Source: Oxytricha trifallax
Taxonomy: Eukaryota; Ciliophora; Spirotrichea; Sporadotrichida; Oxytrichidae
Length of the DNA: 64,000 nucleotides
Direction: 5' to 3'
NCBI GenBank assembly: GCA_000711775.1
Contig: ARYC01000100.1
Span: 124,001 to 188,000 of the forward strand
The position numbers and the translations under genes were made by a program. The number at the start of each line of letters is the position of its first letter. Positions within the stretch are counted from its first letter, which is position 1. This document shows, one piece after another, positions 22,114-35,159 of this stretch. The notes beneath the pieces are model-generated. The model was not told the origin of the DNA. It searched no databases and was given only the letters and a program-made list of their open reading frames with translations.

Positions 22114-22980
22114 TTGAAGATTTATATTAAATAGTGTTTACAAGAATTTTTCTTGCTAAAGTCAAATTTCACTACTTTTAATGGAAAAATTTAGATAAAA
22201 GGAGTCATATATGCTTCATTAAAAACGCTACTATAATAAATGAAATTATATATTATAATTATAATAATCTTGTAATATCAAAATATTAGTTAATTTTTCT
22301 TATCTGATCATCGTCATCATCATTTTATATTAATTATACAAATTATAATTAATATGCAGAAATGTCATTAATTCACCAACCTATTGAAAAGTACAAATGA
22401 CTATGAAATTTTAAGACAATTTCAAATCAATACTTTAAATGACTAATGAGTCAACGCTCCTAACAAAAGTGCTCTAAAAATCCAACTTTTCACAAAAAAC
22501 TTCTTTTTACCAAAACACATGAATTCATCAAATAAATATTAAGATGTATCTAATATCTTTCTTATTTAAAGAAAGTAATGGGTTTGGTTAAAATAATATA
22601 AAATGAATCGAATCCTTTACTATAAGCTTATCTCCTCTGTTGAAAAAGAAAGCTTTTGGAAACTTTTATTTTAGTTTATGCTTCATACTTAAATTCATTT
22701 TAACCCTATAGACTAGACTAAGTAATCTTAGACTTATAAACATTTTCTCAAAAAGGAAGCCTTTCAGTGAAATATGTTATTAATAATTTAAATTGATTAA
22801 GGAAATTTGTAAAAAAAATATGACCTTAGAGAATTATCGAATAAGTTCAGCTCTAAAAATGATTTTATATTGTTCCTATAATTCAATAGTAATTTAATAG
22901 AGAATCGCAATTAAATAGGAGGGTACTTGTTGCCTGCTGATGATCAAATTCTAATGAGATTTTTTAGAGACTTTTTGAAG
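22114..22980. other. AT-rich DNA, no gene seen
   Basis: Nothing is recognised up to the TBE-like ORF at 23013. Confidence 0.5.
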
Positions 22981-23012
22981 GGGGATAAATACTAGTGAAT
23001 GCGACTGATGTC

Positions 23013-23418
23013 ATGCCTACAAATGTTCCATACTATCAAGAGCTCTCTGCTGGATACTTTTTCCATGAACTGCTTCAGGATGATAACTTATCTCATTCAT
23101 GAATTACTATGAAAATTACACCATACTCCCTGATAGAAAGTACTTCCATAGAGTTTTAGACACCCTGCATCCCTAATATTTAAGCAACCTCATAAAAACG
23201 TAAACAGGCAAAGAAAAATATCTTATGCTGAAAGAAAAAAATAAAATAAAATATATAGATAAGAGAGGATATATTCTAAAAGATTTAACAAGAGACATTT
23301 TTCTCCAGAAAAAATAACTATTAAATTTATAATTTCAACAGAATCGAAAGGAAAAGAACTGCAATTTCTCAAGCAAAAAATAAAGCCAAGGAAGCATCTG
23401 TAATAATATAGATTCATG
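23013..23418 (+). pseudogene. TBE 22-kDa-like ORF, diverged
   Basis: ATG 23013 opens MPTNVPYYQELSAGYFFHEL; a frame change at about 23100 leads to MNYYENYTILPDRKYFHRVL and DTLHPQYLSNLI, then a basic tail to TGA 23416-23418. It lines up with the TBE-A blocks IPNYPEISVTNLYDDAM and LPERNFFFGVIGTLKPEYL in order and spacing. With the convergent transposase just downstream this repeats the TBE gene arrangement. Confidence 0.6.
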
Positions 23419-23480
23419 AGTTAAGTTAGAATTTCTCTGAGTATAAGGCCTAAGCAGCCTTGGTGTGCCTCAGATATGAT

Positions 23481-24558
23481 TCAGGCATTATCTGGAAAAA
23501 AGATCAGCTGTGGACATAGCAATGAAGTGATTTGATTTAAATATTTATATAATTATACAAATAAATCAAAATGCTTTGAAGCAATGAAATTTCTCATTAA
23601 ACCTAAATCCTTTTTAATCACATTTCTAATTTTTTAATATTTTACATTTTCTATTGATTCTTTTATCAGCTTGAAATGCTCTTAAGCATTAAGATTAAAG
23701 TTCTGGAGTAAAATCTCTACCTTATAATAATGCTTAACTTAAGAGAACACCTCTTCAATACAGTAGGACTAAGATGAATAGGGAGCATTAAACACTTTGG
23801 ACCATCCACATTGTGATTTTTTTCCATCATTCGTTTGTTATGATGGAATCTTAAATTATCCCAGAATATTAAAATTTATTAATTTTCGTTCCTCACAGAT
23901 AAGTACTCCATCTTCGAGATAATGTCGTTTATTTTCACTTATTTTTTCTTGAATAAGTATCCTTCAAGACCGTCCTGCATAATTATGCATATGATAGCAA
24001 TTATGGTTTCCAGTTTCAGCCCCTCTTTGTTATTTACGAAGTTATGGCCCTTAAAAGACCAAGTTTTCTTTTCCACTTGATAGGCTTTGAAGGCAATCTA
24101 GTCAACAAATATGATTTTAAATCCTTTCTCATTCTTGTCAAGCAAATTAGCAAACACTTTCTACCTCTATAATTTTATCTTTCAGAGTTTAGCATGGGAC
24201 AAGCAGTAGCTTGACTTCATCACCTAGTATCTTATATTTTTCTGCTTTTACAGTACCAAATTTGCGATGGTGTTATTTTTGTTTCTGAAAATTGTCGATG
24301 GAACAATATGGTTCTTGAATGTAGAGAGCATCTTGGTTGAAAGTAAGGACCTTCATTATATTAAAGAAAGAAAAGCCCTTGAACGATGCGTAGAAATTTC
24401 GCATTTATTTTCAATCTAGAATGATCCAAACATGCCTTTCTGACTTAATAAACTGAGATGCCTTAAATCCTTGATATTCCTTTCAAGGTAAAAAATACTG
24501 TGTGATAGTCGGTAGGTGCTAAAGTCTCATAACTTAGGTAGATCACGTAATCATTCAT
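23481..24558 (-). pseudogene. TBE-like Tc1/mariner transposase, diverged, frameshifted
   Basis: ATG 24556-24558 opens MNDYVIYLSYETLAPTDY. The catalytic core reads GFKIIFVDQIAFKAYQ (D1), ILIFWDNLRFHHNKR (D2) and, after a one-base frame loss, NAPYSSQSYCIEEVFS (E). The D2-to-E distance is 101 nt, that is 34 residues after one missing base, giving DD34E. At least two further frameshifts lie upstream. Typical helpers WSFKGHNF and GLEGYLFKKKQV are present. It belongs to the same superfamily as the TBE transposase but diverges strongly from TBE-A/B. Confidence 0.75.
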
Positions 24559-24599
24559 AGAGAGTTTTTGTGGAAGTTCTATTTCTCAGAGTGTTGAAG

Positions 24600-25396
24600 C
24601 AATGGGTTTTTAAAATATCAAATTAATTAATTAATTAACTAATTAAGTAAGTTAAATTACAATATTTCATGATTGCTCGCAGTCATCGATATAGCATTAG
24701 TACAGCAATTACTTCGCTTGTTAAAAACAAATATTTTTATTATTATCAGTAAAAATAGAAAAAATTCGATAATGAGTAACTAAATTGAAAAAAATTATTT
24801 AAATCACATTTCTTAACTTTGCTATTTTTATAATATTAAAAATTAATTTGAGGTACTTAAAATTTTATTTTTATTTTTAATTTATTTTTACATCTTGACC
24901 AAAAGTTTAAAGATTAAATGAATAAATTAAATAAATTTAGTAACAGTAATTACAATCATTTTCTTTAATAATTAAATATAATTATATTTATTTCCATATT
25001 TAAGCTTTAAAATTCAAGAATTTTTCAGTATTTTGTTCAAAAATGTTTTTGGGTAAGCGTAAATTAGCTTATAATAGTTTTAAATTGTTTTTTAGATATA
25101 TCTACCTAGTACTTAAGTATAGATGAGTGACTAAAATACCAGTTCCAACAATGGATTATAACTATAATATTAAAACATTTAAATTTATCTAATTTAATTT
25201 CTAATTTTTTTTTTCTTTAATTACTATCAAATTAAAAGATTCTTATTTATTTTTATAAAATAATACTAAAATTGCAACTAATTAATCATTAAAATATATT
25301 AATGATAACTACCTATAATAATAATATAAAATTTTTAGTATTATATATGCTAATATTGTCTTATTAATATATTAACGATCAAATATAGTGTTTTTA
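24600..25396. other. AT-rich DNA, no gene seen
   Basis: It contains a TTAA-repeat run at about 24620-24645; otherwise low-complexity. Confidence 0.5.
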
Positions 25397-25788
25397 TATT
25401 AATATTTGTTCACCCCAAGTCCCCTCCCCTCTTCCAGAATAATTACTATTTCAAAATTAATTTATTGTCATGCAAACCGATTTGAAAAATATATGTAATG
25501 CAATATTATTTATTGGATTCATTATCTATCACCGTCGACTATTTTTAATACAAGTTTCTATAGGATGAAGTAATACAATCAAAGCAAATTTTATATTACA
25601 TCATCCTATAGAAACTTGTATTAAAAATAGTCGACGGTGATAATGAATCCATTAAATAATATTGCATTACATATATTTTTCAAATCGGTTTTCATGACAA
25701 TAAACTAATTTTGATATAGTAATTATTCTGGAGGTGGGGAGGGCTGGGTTTTTGTATGGGGGAGGGGCTCGGGTTGACAGATATTATT
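25397..25788. repeat. Long near-perfect palindrome (foldback/MITE)
   Basis: Left arm 25421-25573 and right arm 25595-25745 are reverse complements with very few mismatches, around a 21-bp centre. Shared blocks include ACCGTCGACTATTTTTAATA and GTTTCTATAGGATGA. The ends carry CCC-rich/GGG-rich tracts, and weaker complementarity (ATTTGTTCACCC/GGGTTGACAGAT) extends outward. No coding frame is seen. Confidence 0.85.
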
Positions 25789-26505
25789 ATGATACAATTT
25801 ATACTTATTGATTAATGGATTTTATTTACACATCAATAAAATTCTTAAAAAATTCCTAAATTTTATCATCATACTTGGCCGTAGAAATAATGTACTTGCT
25901 CTATCCAAATCCTATAAAATAAAGTATAGAATTTTTCTTAAGCAATGATCGATTTTAAAGTGTTTAAGACGATAGAATACAGTCTCTTTCATATAATTAG
26001 AATATTACAAAGTTAAATTTGAGACTACTTAATTTTTTTATGGAATAAAATGTCATTAAATTTTTCTATTTTAATTTTTAAATCTTAAAAGATATTAATA
26101 TTAATATACAATAAACTGCTTCTTGTTTTATCAAATTTTTTAAATAAAACATCTGTTAGATAATTTCTTTAGTTTGATAAAGTTATGTAAGATCAAAAAG
26201 TTTATTTATTAGATTCTAAATAAAAATGATGTTGATTTCATTTTAATACTAAAAAATTTTATTGCATAGTCATCAGATATTTAGTTAATCTATTTGAATA
26301 CTATTTATCAAAATCTATCAATCAGTATTGAGATATATTCACTTACTAAAGCTAATTTAATTTTTTTATTTTTACATTAAGCTCTAAGGCAATTCATATA
26401 AATAATCAATAAATTTAATAAATAAAATAAATTAAAAGTAAAATAAAAAGCTAAATAATTAAAAGATATTAATTTACTAATATTTTTAAATTATTAAGGC
26501 TTCTT
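25789..26505. other. AT-rich DNA, no gene seen
   Basis: Low-complexity sequence; nothing is recognised. Confidence 0.5.
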
Positions 26506-26509
26506 TTTT

Positions 26510-26870
26510 TACTCTTAGTCATCCAGTTCCCATTTTCATTAATTCAAATAAGTGTCAAGAAACAGACAGTGCCTATTAAATAGAAATATACAGCGATAGT
26601 GTTAACGATAAACAATATCCCAAATAATAAGTAATTCAACTTAATACTACAAATATTATTGTGCTGATTTATATTCAATAAAAGTCAATATATTGCAGTG
26701 TTGGAATTTGAAAACTGAATTTACACCAGTACTTAAATCTATTAGCCAGTTTTCTAAAAATAATACTTTAAATATAATTCATGAACTTATGGATGAATTA
26801 GTTGAACTAATTTATCATTTTTTCACAATATTATCTTGTCAATTAGTTATTAAAGCCTAATAACTTAACG
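26510..26870 (+). CDS. Short coding-like patch, unknown
   Basis: The plus strand reads EFTPVLKSISQFSKNNTLNI and HELMDELVELIYHFF, with a weaker frame upstream (KCQETDSAYQIEIYSDS). No family is recognised; it could be an MDS. Confidence 0.25.
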
Positions 26871-27277
26871 TTTCTTAATTGATATAGATAGAGAGTTTAA
26901 ATTTAAACTTTTGTTAAATCAAAATATTATAAATGCAAAAAACATGTAAGTTAAAAAATCCTTAATGCTAAAAGAATAAGAATATATTGGCAATGAATCT
27001 AATTTTGGGAATAGGATTTTATGTTGATGTTGAGGAAAAATGATACTAACTATACAGATAAATAAGATTTTTATTTTTATTTTTTTTAGAGCATGAAAGT
27101 ACAATATTTTTTTATATTGCTTCTATTATTTATAATTATCTAATTAGATTCAAATAATTTCATACACTCTGCTTTTTATGAAATCAAAATTATTAATATA
27201 ATAAAGTACTCTAAGGGATTCAAATAAATTCAAAATCTAAACTTATTTTAAAGTTAAAATTATAAATTATATTTAGT

Positions 27278-28020
27278 CATGGTCACGTAGTTACCGTGAT
27301 CACTGTCATGGTAATTAGGACCACGAGGGAATTGATCACGTTACCAAGTACTGGTGATATGAGTGATTGTTGTGATTACTGCTCTATTTTAACGTCATTC
27401 GTATAATAAAACTGAAATCATGCATTTTCAAGTGATGGTCACGTGGTCACATTGGTCATGGTCATGGTCACCATGGTAACGGTCATAGTAAGGGGGACAA
27501 CGAGGGAATTGACTAAGTGACAAAATAACTGGCGAGTTGAGGGGTGATCGTGGTCATGAAGTAGAAAACTACGAAAACCCACTTCAGCCATCACCTAGTT
27601 TTCTCCTGAATAATGGTGTTAGCCAGAGAAAAACTTGAAAACAAAGCTCTCGTGATTTGATGAGATGAAAGGGCGTGGAGAAACCGCTTACTGATCCCAA
27701 CTGCTGCTGGGAAACGTTATCCCTGCCCTTACGGTGTGGATGCTTCAGCACCCTAACCCGGTGTGGAAGAAAATTCTTTATCGAAGGCTTCAATGGTTTC
27801 ACCTTCTCACTTTTGCAGGGAGAGCGTACCTTCATCCTGCTTCCTATTACCTAGGAAGTTGAAATCAAGCCAGGAAATGACATTTATGCTGGGAAATCTT
27901 AGGATCCAAGCCCACTCGAGTAGTATAGTAGCTGGCAAAATAAACCCAGCCAAATGGTCCCTAATGAGTTGCGCCCCGCATCATCTTACTTGTCCTCAGA
28001 AGGCCTTAGTATAATAGAAA
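27278..28020. repeat. GC-rich interspersed repeat, copy 1
   Basis: The core 27545-28015 matches 45300-45785 through CTGCTGGGAAA, GCTTCAGCACCCT, GGCTTCAATGGTTT, GAGCGTACCTTCATCCTGCT and CCTATTACCTAGGAA. Its left side holds two tandem copies (27278-27370, 27432-27545) of a GTCACGTGGTCAC-rich module. Both strands show open frames, but differences between copies fall on all codon positions, so coding by this sequence is doubtful. Confidence 0.75.
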
Positions 28021-30340
28021 GCTCGATTAGAAAGTTCTAGGTGAAATTAATACTTCACGTAGCAATTAACTTTCTAATTTATTAATCTAAGATACTTATA
28101 ATTAATAGTGATTAAGAATTAATAGAAATTTGTAATATAAAATATTAAGATTTAAATCAATTTATAATACTTTTAGATCTAAGAGATTATAAAAATATAG
28201 CTATCAATCAACTTAAAACCACTCAATTTAAGAATATATACATTCAATTTTACTTAATTTACTTTTGGATAAAAATATTATAAGAAAGAACACAAGCTAA
28301 AAGTAATGAAAGTTTTTAATTGAATTTGAAAATAATTTACCTTGAAATCTCAAAAATGTTGTGCATAAATGCCAAATTTCTAAATGATTTAATCAATAAT
28401 TTACATAAAAACAATCATTAAAAGTGATAACATACAATAAAAATGAATAACATAAAATAATATCAATCATACTTTTCTTTTTTAAAAAAATGCTTTACCA
28501 TAAATAATCATGAAATAATTTTAGTTGATTATAGAAATAGATCATGTAAAACATTAATATTTTGATAACTAGAGTAAAAATGATACCCCCTAACTAAAGT
28601 GAATCCAGCCCCAAACAATACCCTTTCATCAATAAAACACTTTTAAAATTTAACAAGTGGTTATAGGGATTTTTGGTTTTTATTATTCTATTTATTTATG
28701 AATTGGGACGTCCTGACGTCAACACCCTAGTTTATTAGTAATATTTAGAAGAACTTATGGGAGGATTCAGATCAAAGTAAGATTTATATAAGTAAGAACT
28801 TTATCACCCACTTACTGATTTCAGTACTGTTCCTGTATTGTATATTGAATATATTCTGCTAAATCTTGCTTTTACTAAGGTATTCTTCCTGAAATCATCA
28901 CTAATAATATACCTAAATATCTCTAATGTAAAACCAGTTAATAGAATGATAGTTCATAACTATAAAGTGCTGAATTATACTGGATGGAATTTAATGAAAT
29001 ACATCAATATTGTGTATTAGTAGCTTTCAGAGCTCGAGATGCACTCAGGGAAACTACCACATAGAGAGTTTTTTGGATAGAAAGTGAATGTAGGTTACCT
29101 AAAAACAATCAATGACTGTACTAATGCTGATAGGTGTAATAAAAAGACTTAACAGAAACTGATAATATCGAGATCTCTGATTACTCACTACTAGTTGGAT
29201 GATCTCATAAATCATCATTAAATTTCAAATAAGATCGAAATAACAAACTTAAGAAGTGAAACTTGATGAAACAATTTATCTACTAAATTTTATGCAAGAA
29301 CAGTTATAGAGAGGTATATCATAAATAGAATAAGATAGATAATCGATTAACACACCGTATAATTCTTATAAATCGAAACTCATATGTAGCTTAAGGATGA
29401 AAGTTACATAGAATATTTTTTAAAAAAAGAATGCCTTCTGGGGAATGGGATTCTATAAAACTAGTCATATCTAAATACTCATAATCTGCATCTAGATTTA
29501 TTATGCTTATTTTTTTATGTTGACCTAATTAAATGACTCGTTAATTGTTCTAAAATTAGTTTTAAGTCCAGTCGTAATTTATTCAAAAATTTACTTATAT
29601 TTGCTTTCTTGTAGCTATCATTTATCTTAAGTTGCAGCTTAACTTGGTGGTGTAAAGAGATACTGTATATGAAGATGATATGTTATTACTGATACTCCTT
29701 ATTTTAATGGATCTACTTTATTACCTGCAGATTATCAATAAGTAAAGCTATTCAGTGAACTTAATACTTCTCTTTCGATTCCCCTTTGAAAAGAATAAGC
29801 TAGTCTTAACTAAATTGTTACACACACTTTATAAAACTATCCTAAAGTCAATTCAAAATACTAAAAACATCATCAGTTGAAGTCATCATTAATACACAGT
29901 ATAAGAGTTTCTATATGGTCTTTGTAGTAGTTTAGGTTTTAGCTAAAATTTACTCAAGATTCTATATGCAGGAATTTGAATAAATTTATGACAATAATTA
30001 TAAATATTTATTTTTACTATTTAAGTTGTAATATGGAAGAAACTATAAAAGTTATTTACTCAATAGCGGAGAGTGTTTTACTATTGTTGAATAATTTTCC
30101 TAGAAAAATTCTTCTAATTAGTTTAAATAGATAGATACTTGGATGATTGACATGGATATAAAGGTCTAAGAATAATTGCAATAAGTTTTTAAAATGTATA
30201 CAATAAAAATCTGATTTATATGATTTTACAAATGTTTAATTAATATCTTATAATTTTATATTACAAAAAAAAATAAATTATTTCTTTTCAACAATAAATT
30301 GGCTTTTTGTTTTTTTTATTACTTACGGTTTGAATTACAT
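28021..30340. other. AT-rich DNA, no convincing gene
   Basis: It is mostly low-complexity. 28590-28740 is richer in C (CCCCC and CCAGCCCC tracts, GACGTCCTGACGTC). A short plus-strand frame at 28838-29020 is hydrophobic and probably chance. No repeat partner is recognised. Confidence 0.4.
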
Positions 30341-30349
30341 ACTTTTTTA

Positions 30350-33300
30350 AAGAAATTTTAAACTTCTCCCAAAAATTTATCGAACCCTTCATTTTTGATA
30401 ATTAAGTACTCTGAGCAAATATATCATTAAATGGAAATTTCAATGAGGCTTGACAAGAAACTGTGCACCTTGATATTTAATTTGTACTTAAAAGCAGTGT
30501 TCTCATCAGCTAAAAAATCCTCGTGGATAAAATGGAAACATCTTTACTTTTAATCATCTTTTTCAAGGGTTTCCTAGATAAAAAATAGCTAAAAATTGTA
30601 TCAAATTTAGTTGTTCGCGAGTTAACTTAGCAAAAGTTCGTAGCAATTCTATTATAAATGTGAATTCATCTGTGAAATATGTCAATGAATTAATTGCCTT
30701 GATTTCGTCTTTTTAATTAATCAACTTGCAAACCTTCTCCAATAAATAATATATATTATGAGTTTTCTGTTCCTTTGCTTTTAATTTATTATTAAGCAAC
30801 TTAATTCTAATCTTAATAAAAGACATTTAAAGTTTAGCAACAGCATATTTATATTCTATTTTAATTTAGGATTCTAAAGTTTTGAATATTTTCCTCTTAC
30901 CTGGATAGCTGAAATGTTTTATTGTTAATTTCCAGGGCTTCATAACTTGCTTAGTATTTAACAACATTAAACAAAATTAATTAAATAAATTACAAGAAAG
31001 TGATTCGCATTTAGAGAATGGCTTACTTTAATCCTACATTCTATAAGTTTTTAATAAAATCAATTAAATGTACAGTGCTTATGGTTATAATACTAAATTA
31101 ATTTGCGTTGGAGTAGCCTTTATGCATTTAAATTCTTAATAGGAAATCTTGAGATAATTGGCATGTTGATATTTATGTTTATCATTACAAGGATAGTTTT
31201 GAAATTCTGCTAGTTTTGGTGGTATAAGTAATAGGTTTTATTTTAAGCCTTTAATATTCTTCATATAACCTTTAATTTAGTATAAAGATAAGTAAATAAG
31301 AAGTAGGATGATTTCTTTGTCATCAAACTTATCTATGATTTATTCTACAACTTTCATGTATTAATCCGTTTTTATAGAGATAAAGTAGACAACATATATC
31401 GCAAGCACTTAATTTTCATTTTAACATACCCTAAAATCCTTTATTTAATTGAATAAAGTTATATTAAGAGCTATCGAAACCTCATTACATGAAATCGCTA
31501 CTCTACTGATAGATACTCTGCTCGCTATAACAGAAATTTGTTTTACTTATTTTTTACTTTTTATGGCATGCCTTGTCTCAGATATTTCCTCTTACAGAGC
31601 TATCTTTAGCTTCTGAAAAATATCCTCTTTGTTTAAATTTATGTGAAAACATTCTCAGGCTTATTCATGTTTTATTATAGACTTTAGTACTATTTAATTT
31701 ACAGCTTGTTATCATTATATATAAATTAGCAAGACTATTATTTTTATAAAAATAATGGTCTTGCTAATTTAATATAAATTGCTGCTTATGCATTTGATAG
31801 GGCTAGCTATCATTGATTTTAATTCCCTGATCTCATCTCTTTAAGAAAGATGTTTTAGCGTTTTTTGGAAGCTTTATAAAATTTAGTTTAAGTTAAGGTA
31901 AATTATAGAGTAGGTAAGCTAGGCCACACTTTTTAACATAACTATTTTCATAATAAATGTGGATGCTGATATAATTTTTTTTAACATGATAGTTGATTAG
32001 TTACCCGGAAAAATCTTAGATTTTTACGCTACTCATTCTCTTTCTTCATTACTGCTGTAGTCTAAAGAATCTGATCTTAAATCTCTTTAATTTACATGGT
32101 ATTTCATGTATATTATCATATCCATCTTCATCTTCCAGATCTAAATTGTTAGGTTCCCACTCTTTTTCTGATCTTAATGTTGAGAGGGTTGCTATTCACT
32201 TGTTTATTCTTAGTCTTTCTCGATTATTTCATTTAGTTTTTGATAATTTTTATATCTTTTAATGACATTTTACAACTTTGATATTTCTTTCTATTTGAGG
32301 GAGTTCTTATTCTGCCTCTATCTTCATCATAGTCTTCCTCTTTGTATTCTTCACTATGATTCATCATTTTAATTTTCGTATTCAAAGTCACATGTGTTTC
32401 TACGCTATTCCTCTTCTAATTCAACGTAAAAGTTTTATTCAAAATTATATTCTAATAAGGATTCTTATTCATTAATAAGTTATAGCATCCATATTAGTCC
32501 TTTTATCATCTTTCTCTATTTTACTGATGGTAGGTTTGTAAGATGTTAAATTAAGGCAGATTTGGTTGATTGTACTCCTAGGATCTTCCCTTTTCTCCAT
32601 ATATTTCATATCGCAAACTGCCTATTTGAGTAGATACTTTTCTCTATTGAACTCATATTTAGTATATAATTCTATTCCATACTTTATTTTATGATAATGT
32701 TTATCTCAGCTGTGAAATATCTCTTATTGTGCCAAGATTTTTCAAGTTCCCTGTCAAAGAAATTTATACTCATAATTTTTAGTTGTTTTGTAAAAATTAA
32801 TTATAACCATGATTGTGCTAGATTAAATCCTTTTCATTCCTTTCTTCAGAATCTATGATTTTCTCTCTTACCTCTTCCCATTTTATATTTTATTCTATAT
32901 TTTGTTGTGTTTATTTATTGATAGATTATATATTTCATGGGCTGTTCTATTTTTGCTATCAATTTTATCTGTGTTTCGTCTGCTTTCATTTCAATGTAAT
33001 CATCTTTTTAAATCGTGCTTCAACTTTGCTTTTTAATTTTATTGATTCATTAATTTAATAAAATTTTACACCATTAATTAATATTCGACTTTTCTTACAG
33101 TTAAGTTTTTATCTTCATTATTTTAAATTGTGGACTCAAGTATTTTTTTCAAGTTTTCTCTTATAGAAACCATTAGTTTTATGTTTGTTTATTTGACTAT
33201 GTTATCAAATTGAATGAGAGTGTTAGAGATATATTACTTTCTTCTTATATGCTTTACCATAGCTTTTAGCTTTTGGTTAGCGTTCCTAGTGTATATTATG

Positions 33301-33650
33301 TTATTGTTTGACTTGCTCATTTATTATACTTCCAGTACTAGTAATTTGGCTAATATCATGACATGTTTTAATATATCTTCAAACTTTATCACCTTTGTGA
33401 TTTCAGCTTTTGCTCCATATAATTATTTCCCTTTTAAGTTCTTAAGAATACTTTGTAATAGATATTTGTATTTGTCAGTATAAGCAAGCTTTTCTTATTA
33501 CAAGCAAAATATCGTTTATAGCCACATCTTCTTTGACTATATCTTTATAATCTTTTTGTTTTAAATCTACCTGCTTTCTCTTGTTAGAGTTACTTAATAG
33601 TCATATAGGATTTGGTAGTATCTTTTTGGATAAAAATTAACTTTTGAATA
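30350..33650 (-). pseudogene. Decayed minus-strand coding region, unknown
   Basis: Several protein-like stretches lie on the minus strand in changing frames. These are: KQVDLKQKDYKDIVKEDVAI (33.5 kb), SIRENLKKILESTIQNNEDK and ADETQIKLIAKIEQPMKYI (32.9-33.2 kb), an acidic opening MMNHSEEYKEEDYDEDRGR (32.37 kb), EPNNLDLEDEDGYDNIHEIP (32.1 kb), and INSLTYFTDEFTFIIELLR with CFHFIHEDFLADENTAF (30.5-30.7 kb). Overall character is charged and helical. I recognise no domain. Frame changes are frequent, so this is a decayed gene or transposon, or several MDSs mixed with IESs. Confidence 0.35.
31723..31770. repeat. Perfect hairpin, 23-bp arms
   Basis: AAATTAGCAAGAC..GTCTTGCTAATTT with an ATTATTTTTATAAAAATAAT centre forms an almost uninterrupted palindrome. 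Flanks ACAGCTTGTTAT and AATTGCTGCTT are loosely inverted. Confidence 0.6.
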
Positions 33651-33654
33651 TATT

Positions 33655-34735
33655 CATTGTTTCAAGCTTAACTATTTCTGAGTCACCTTCCAATTAAATT
33701 TTAATTAAAAACTTTTGGCAGCTATTTAAATTAAGTAAATCAAAGTACCTCCTAATAAAATTAATTATTAAGTATAATTTAATGATTTAATTTAATTAAA
33801 CTGGAATCTAAGCTTTGAGAGTTAGAAAAATTTCTTATTTTTTTTTAATTTATTGATAATGATTGACTCTCAGATTGAACATATTTATAATTATTTGAGT
33901 AACTTCTTTATTAATATTTATTATAGACTAGACATTCCTTCCAACCCAGCTAACCTTCATAAACTGAATTAACTTCAATGCCTCTTTCCCTACATAGTCC
34001 CTACCGTAAAAAACACCTATTTTATATGAAATTTATTTTGAAGTAAGAATCTACTTGGTCATAACTTTCATGGTTTTACAATACCAGTTAATTAATTGAA
34101 TAAACTATATCTCTCTCTTATTTTGACCGATAATTATATTAGAAAAAAATGATAATCGTATTTTAAATAAATCTTTTTATTCACATAAATATTAATTATG
34201 ATACATAAATTTATTTTTGAAATTTAAAAATCTTAAATCAACTCCATTCACCATTATTAGGAAAAAACAGATATATAACTTAATTCTCATACATTTTTTG
34301 TAATTTTAATTCATTTATAAAAAGAAAAAGAATCGAATATAATTGTTTTTTTCGAATTAAGATGAATGAAGTTGATTTAGATATTCAAATTCTCAAAAAT
34401 ATGATATAAAAACAATAGTCAATATCATGTTTAAATAGAAATTCATTTAAATTTAAGTATAGGCTCAATTCTTATATGATCTTGTACAAAATAAGTCGAC
34501 GCATATAGCGAATTTAATAAAATAACTAATATAATAGTAAAACATAAAATTTGAGAATTAAGTTACATTTATTGTTTGAAAAAATTCTAAAAAAAAGGTA
34601 TTTTATAGAATGGGATGGGTGTCTATGTTTAAGGTGGACAGGATGTTATGAGAAGGGGGTCTATTTTTATGGTGGGGAGGGATATCTCGATTAGAACAAA
34701 TATTCATTTTTTAATTTAATAAACTTTAAAGAATG
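33655..34735. other. AT-rich DNA with a short inverted pair and G-rich tract
   Basis: TTAAATCAACTCCATTCA (about 34233) is inverted at ATGAATGAAGTTGATTTAG (about 34362). 34605-34710 holds a G-rich tract (GGGATGGGTGTC, GGTGGGGAGGGATATCTCG) followed by AACAAATATT, similar to the palindrome end at 25.4 kb. No gene is seen. Confidence 0.4.
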
Positions 34736-34737
34736 AG

Positions 34738-35150
34738 AGAGCAAGATAAATTTATGAATGAAGCAATAAAAGAAAAAATTTAATTTTAATAATCTACAAG
34801 TTAAAACATAAGTAAAAAGAGTCTTTAAATAAAATTAGTAAAGCAAGTAAAGTTCAGTTTAAACAAACTTATTTATAATTAAATATTCGAATCAATTTAA
34901 GAAGGTACGAAAATCTTATTCTTAAAAGCCCTAATAAGCAAAGATAAAAGGATTATAACAAAAATTAAATTAAAATTACTAAAATAAAAAATCCTAATAA
35001 CTAGCAAAGCCATAAACAAATCTCTATAAAGATGCAATGAATAATCCAGATATTGCCCTATTCCTTTATCAAAACTATAACCCTCTACAAAGTTACAGGG
35101 AAGAAACTTTATCTTTTGAGATCTATGAACTCTTAAGCCAGAAAAAAATT
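34738..35150 (+). pseudogene. TBE 22-kDa ORF relic
   Basis: Several blocks align with the TBE 22-kDa genes: ATGAATGAAGCAATAAAAG, GAAGGTACGAAAATCTTATT, AGATGCAATGAATAATCCAG followed by ATATTGCCCTATTCCTT, and CTCTACAAAGTTACAGGG. Frame is lost by several indels. No transposase or terminal repeat is recognised nearby, so this is an old fragment. Confidence 0.65.
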
Positions 35151-35159
35151 ATTTGTATT

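Noticed and set aside
33214..33483. Plus-strand hydrophobic ORF resembling a membrane protein
   Set aside because: Pyrimidine-rich strand opposite a helical minus-strand coding block; hydrophobicity follows from T-rich codons.
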